Shown: in pieces, positions 6,404 to 7,831 of the stretch
Layout: each line of letters begins with the position of its first letter
Numbering within the stretch: position 1 is the stretch's first letter
Assembly: GCA_022572285.1 (NCBI GenBank)
Contig: JACZWF010000068.1
Span: 1 to 7,831, forward strand
Length of the DNA: 7,831 nucleotides
DNA from: Nitrososphaerota archaeon
Lineage (GTDB): Archaea; Thermoproteota; Nitrososphaeria; Nitrososphaerales; UBA57
Direction: 5' to 3'
Notes under the pieces: model-generated
Databases searched by the model: none
What the model was told of the DNA's origin: nothing
What the model saw: the letters and a program-made list of their open reading frames with translations, nothing else
Made by a program: the position numbers and the translations under genes

Positions 6404-6979
6404 TTGTCTGCTAAGAGAGCAGTCATAGCCGGAATTCCTGGGGTGGGAAAGACCACGGTTATCACGAGAGTTCGCGAGCTCTTGGTCCGAAAGGGGGTTG
6501 CTGTAGAACATGTGGTCTTTGGAACTATAATGTTAGAAGAGGCGAAGAAGCTAGGAATTACGGACAGGGACAGAATGAGAACTCTCCCCATGAGCAACCA
6601 GAAGGAACTCCAAATCAAGGCCGCTTCAAGCATTGCACAAATGACTGCCACTGTGACACTAATAGACACCCATCTGTTCATTCGAATCCGAGCAGGCTAT
6701 CTTCCAGGACTCCCGGCAGACATTTTAACCACATTAGCACCAACGAATCTCTTTTTGATTGAGGCGAGCGTAGCTGACGTCATCTCCAGGAGATCATCCG
6801 ACACTACACGAAATCGAGAAATGACGGATGTAGCCACGATTGAGATGGAAATCAGATTAGCCAGAGGTGTTCTCGCTGCGTCTAGCGTGATCTCAGGATG
6901 TCCGATCAAGATTGTTAGGAATGAAAACAACATGGTAGACCCAACAGCAGACGAGGTCTTTCAGGCTCTTCTTGAATAG
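6404..6979 (+). CDS. adkA: Adenylate kinase, archaeal type (AdkA)
   Basis: This cytoplasmic enzyme catalyses ATP + AMP = 2 ADP. The 191-residue product is the short archaeal-type kinase, distinct from the bacterial ~215-residue family. It has a P-loop GIPGVGKTT at 10-18, the archaeal segment FGTIMLEEAKKLGITDRDRM (39-58), and LIDTHLFIRIRAGYLPGLP (86-104) with the Walker B-type Asp88. The lid-like basic stretch ISRRSSDTTRNRE (127-139) follows. The FGTIM-EEAKKLGI-DRD pattern resembles thaumarchaeal adenylate kinases as I remember them. The start is TTG at 6404; no in-frame ATG lies between the secY stop and the P-loop. There is no SD, but a TATA-like element sits about 29 nt upstream. cmk follows after 8 nt without the membrane-protein gene often found between them in archaea. 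Confidence 0.94.
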   Translation: MSAKRAVIAGIPGVGKTTVITRVRELLVRKGVAVEHVVFGTIMLEEAKKLGITDRDRMRTLPMSNQKELQIKAASSIAQMTATVTLIDTHLFIRIRAGYLPGLPADILTTLAPTNLFLIEASVADVISRRSSDTTRNREMTDVATIEMEIRLARGVLAASSVISGCPIKIVRNENNMVDPTADEVFQALLE

Positions 6980-6987
6980 AATGTCGC

Positions 6988-7557
6988 GTGGTGAATCCAA
7001 CGAGAAGTATAGTTATCTCAGGGATGCCTTCTGTTGGCAAGACGACAGTGGCAAAAACTATTTCGGAGAGGTACGGGATCCGCTATTTGTCGGGTGGTGA
7101 TGTATTGAAGGATATCGCTGATGAGTTGGGATTCGAAGTTTCCGAGGAGGAATGGTGGGATTCGGAAGGCGGGATGGCCTTCCTTGAAATGAGAAAGAAA
7201 GATGGATCATTCGATAAGAGAGTGGACCAGAAGCTAGTTAGCCTGATCGCGGAGGAAACTGTAGTTATAACCAGCTATCCCTTGCCCTGGCTTACCAAAA
7301 GCCCGTTGAGGATTTGGCTAAAGGCTTCTGAGTCTAGGAGGGCTGAAAGACTAGCAGGACGAGACAACCTGAGTCTCAAGGAATCTATTAAGGTTGTGAA
7401 GAAGAGAGATGATGAAAATCGGAAGATCTATGAGACATTGTATGGAATTAAGTATGGAGATGACCTTTCTGTCTTTGACTTTGTCATAGGCACTGATGAA
7501 CTCGCTAGTCCGAAGGTTATCGAGATTGCCCTCTCAATAGTGAAATGTTTCGTTTGA
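6988..7557 (+). CDS. cmk: Cytidylate kinase, archaeal type
   Basis: This cytoplasmic kinase phosphorylates CMP (and usually dCMP) to the diphosphate using ATP. The 189-residue product has a P-loop GMPSVGKTT at 12-20, YLSGGDVLKDIADELGF (33-49), RIWLKAS (108-114), RAERLAGRDN and a basic KKRDDENRKIYETLYGI lid region (138-154), then DLSVFDFVI. This layout matches archaeal Cmk. Two parts depart from the euryarchaeal pattern: a WWD motif (56-58) and VVITSYPLPWL (92-102) where an EGR-type motif is commonly seen. Both recall thaumarchaeal homologues. The start is GTG at 6988 or GTG at 6991; there is no in-frame ATG and no clear SD. It overlaps the likely cbf5 start, and the adk-cmk-cbf5 order supports the assignment. 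Confidence 0.9.
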   Translation: MVNPTRSIVISGMPSVGKTTVAKTISERYGIRYLSGGDVLKDIADELGFEVSEEEWWDSEGGMAFLEMRKKDGSFDKRVDQKLVSLIAEETVVITSYPLPWLTKSPLRIWLKASESRRAERLAGRDNLSLKESIKVVKKRDDENRKIYETLYGIKYGDDLSVFDFVIGTDELASPKVIEIALSIVKCFV

Positions 7558-7831
7558 ACCCCAATCCTTACCATTCGAATCGGAAAGATGTTGATATAAA
7601 ATCCGAGAGGAGACCAACGGTTGTGATAGATGAAGAGCCAACCGACCCAGCACATGGCTTTGTTCCAACACAAAGACCCCTCAATGAACTCTTGAACTAT
7701 GGTTTAGTAGCTATCGACAAGCAGGAGGGACCGACTAGTCATCAGGTCGTCTCATGGGTCCGAAAAATATTGAATCAGCCCAAGGCAGGTCACAGCGGCA
7801 CACTGGACCCACCAGTTTCTGGACTCCTACC
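7545..7831 (+). CDS. cbf5: tRNA/rRNA pseudouridine synthase Cbf5 (dyskerin/TruB family), N-terminal part
   Basis: The frame is open from ATG 7545 to the right edge (95 complete codons), so the protein is truncated by the window; archaeal Cbf5 is about 330-340 residues. Cbf5 is the catalytic subunit of the H/ACA guide RNP with Nop10, Gar1 and L7Ae, isomerising uridine in rRNA. Visible are VVIDEEPTDPAHGF, the RPLNELLNYGLVAIDK strand, GPTSHQVVSWVRK (motif I region) and KAGHSGTLDPPVSGLLP with the catalytic Asp of the GTLDP motif. Three starts are possible: ATG 7545 (overlapping cmk by 13 nt), TTG 7554 (TTGA overlap) and GTG 7623, which has a purine-rich AGAGGAGA and a TATA-like element upstream. 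The upstream residues look unlike a conserved domain, so the start is unsettled. Confidence 0.9.
   Translation, partial: MFRLNPNPYHSNRKDVDIKSERRPTVVIDEEPTDPAHGFVPTQRPLNELLNYGLVAIDKQEGPTSHQVVSWVRKILNQPKAGHSGTLDPPVSGLL
7591..7601 (+). promoter_or_regulatory. Weak TATA-like element inside the 5' end of cbf5
   Basis: TTGATATAAAA is AT-rich in a less AT-rich setting and lies about 27 nt before GTG 7623, the alternative Cbf5 start. An AGAGGAGA SD-like run (7606-7613) lies between them. It may be an internal promoter for a shorter Cbf5, or simply Asp-Ile-Lys codons. Confidence 0.2.

Noticed and set aside
6981..7100. A 39-residue frame starting at ATG 6981, just after the adk stop
   Set aside because: It is out of frame with cmk, overlaps its P-loop region and has no family signature. 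The cmk frame from GTG 6988 carries all conserved motifs.
1..7831. A novel defence, mobile or metabolic system hidden in the window
   Set aside because: Every stretch over 48 nt is accounted for by recognisable housekeeping genes on one strand. I saw no direct repeats, integrase or transposase signatures, tRNA-like structures or compositional islands.

Overview
The window is a continuous, plus-strand archaeal ribosomal-protein superoperon, the S10/spc-type cluster in its archaeal version. The archaeal origin is clear from the eukaryote/archaea-specific proteins S4e, L32e and L19e, the archaeal forms of uL5, uL6, uL18, uS5 and uL30, a short archaeal-type adenylate kinase, and the start of Cbf5 (the H/ACA guide-RNP pseudouridine synthase). 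The adenylate kinase and cytidylate kinase resemble what I remember of Thaumarchaeota (Nitrososphaeria) proteins, and the lack of L34e and L14e between adk, cmk and cbf5 fits that group. The phylum call is inference and needs a tree. Composition is moderate in GC, with many AGA/AGG arginine codons.

Layout: (1) 3-4444 is a tightly packed block: end of S4e, uL5, uS14, uS8, uL6, L32e, L19e, uL18, uS5, uL30. Junctions are short gaps (6-14 nt) or overlaps (4-17 nt), and most starts have Shine-Dalgarno (SD)-like purine runs that often sit inside or over the previous stop. (2) A 47-nt gap with a TATA-like box precedes uL15, which is followed after 4 nt by secY. (3) A 48-nt gap with another TATA-like box precedes adk; cmk follows after 8 nt and overlaps the start of cbf5, which runs off the right edge. 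There is no non-coding stretch longer than 48 nt and no sign of RNA genes, mobile elements, CRISPR arrays or foreign islands.

Together the genes make ribosomal large- and small-subunit proteins, the translocon pore that docks on the ribosome exit tunnel, two nucleotide kinases that supply ADP and CDP, and the rRNA pseudouridylation enzyme. This is a growth-rate-linked housekeeping locus.

I found no previously undescribed system. The points worth a second look are the adk-cmk junction, which lacks the EMC3/DUF106 membrane-protein gene often found there in archaea; the prevalence of TTG and GTG starts; two SD-poor, TATA-preceded units suggesting short-leader or leaderless transcripts; an ambiguous Cbf5 start; and a possible hairpin around the L19e start.
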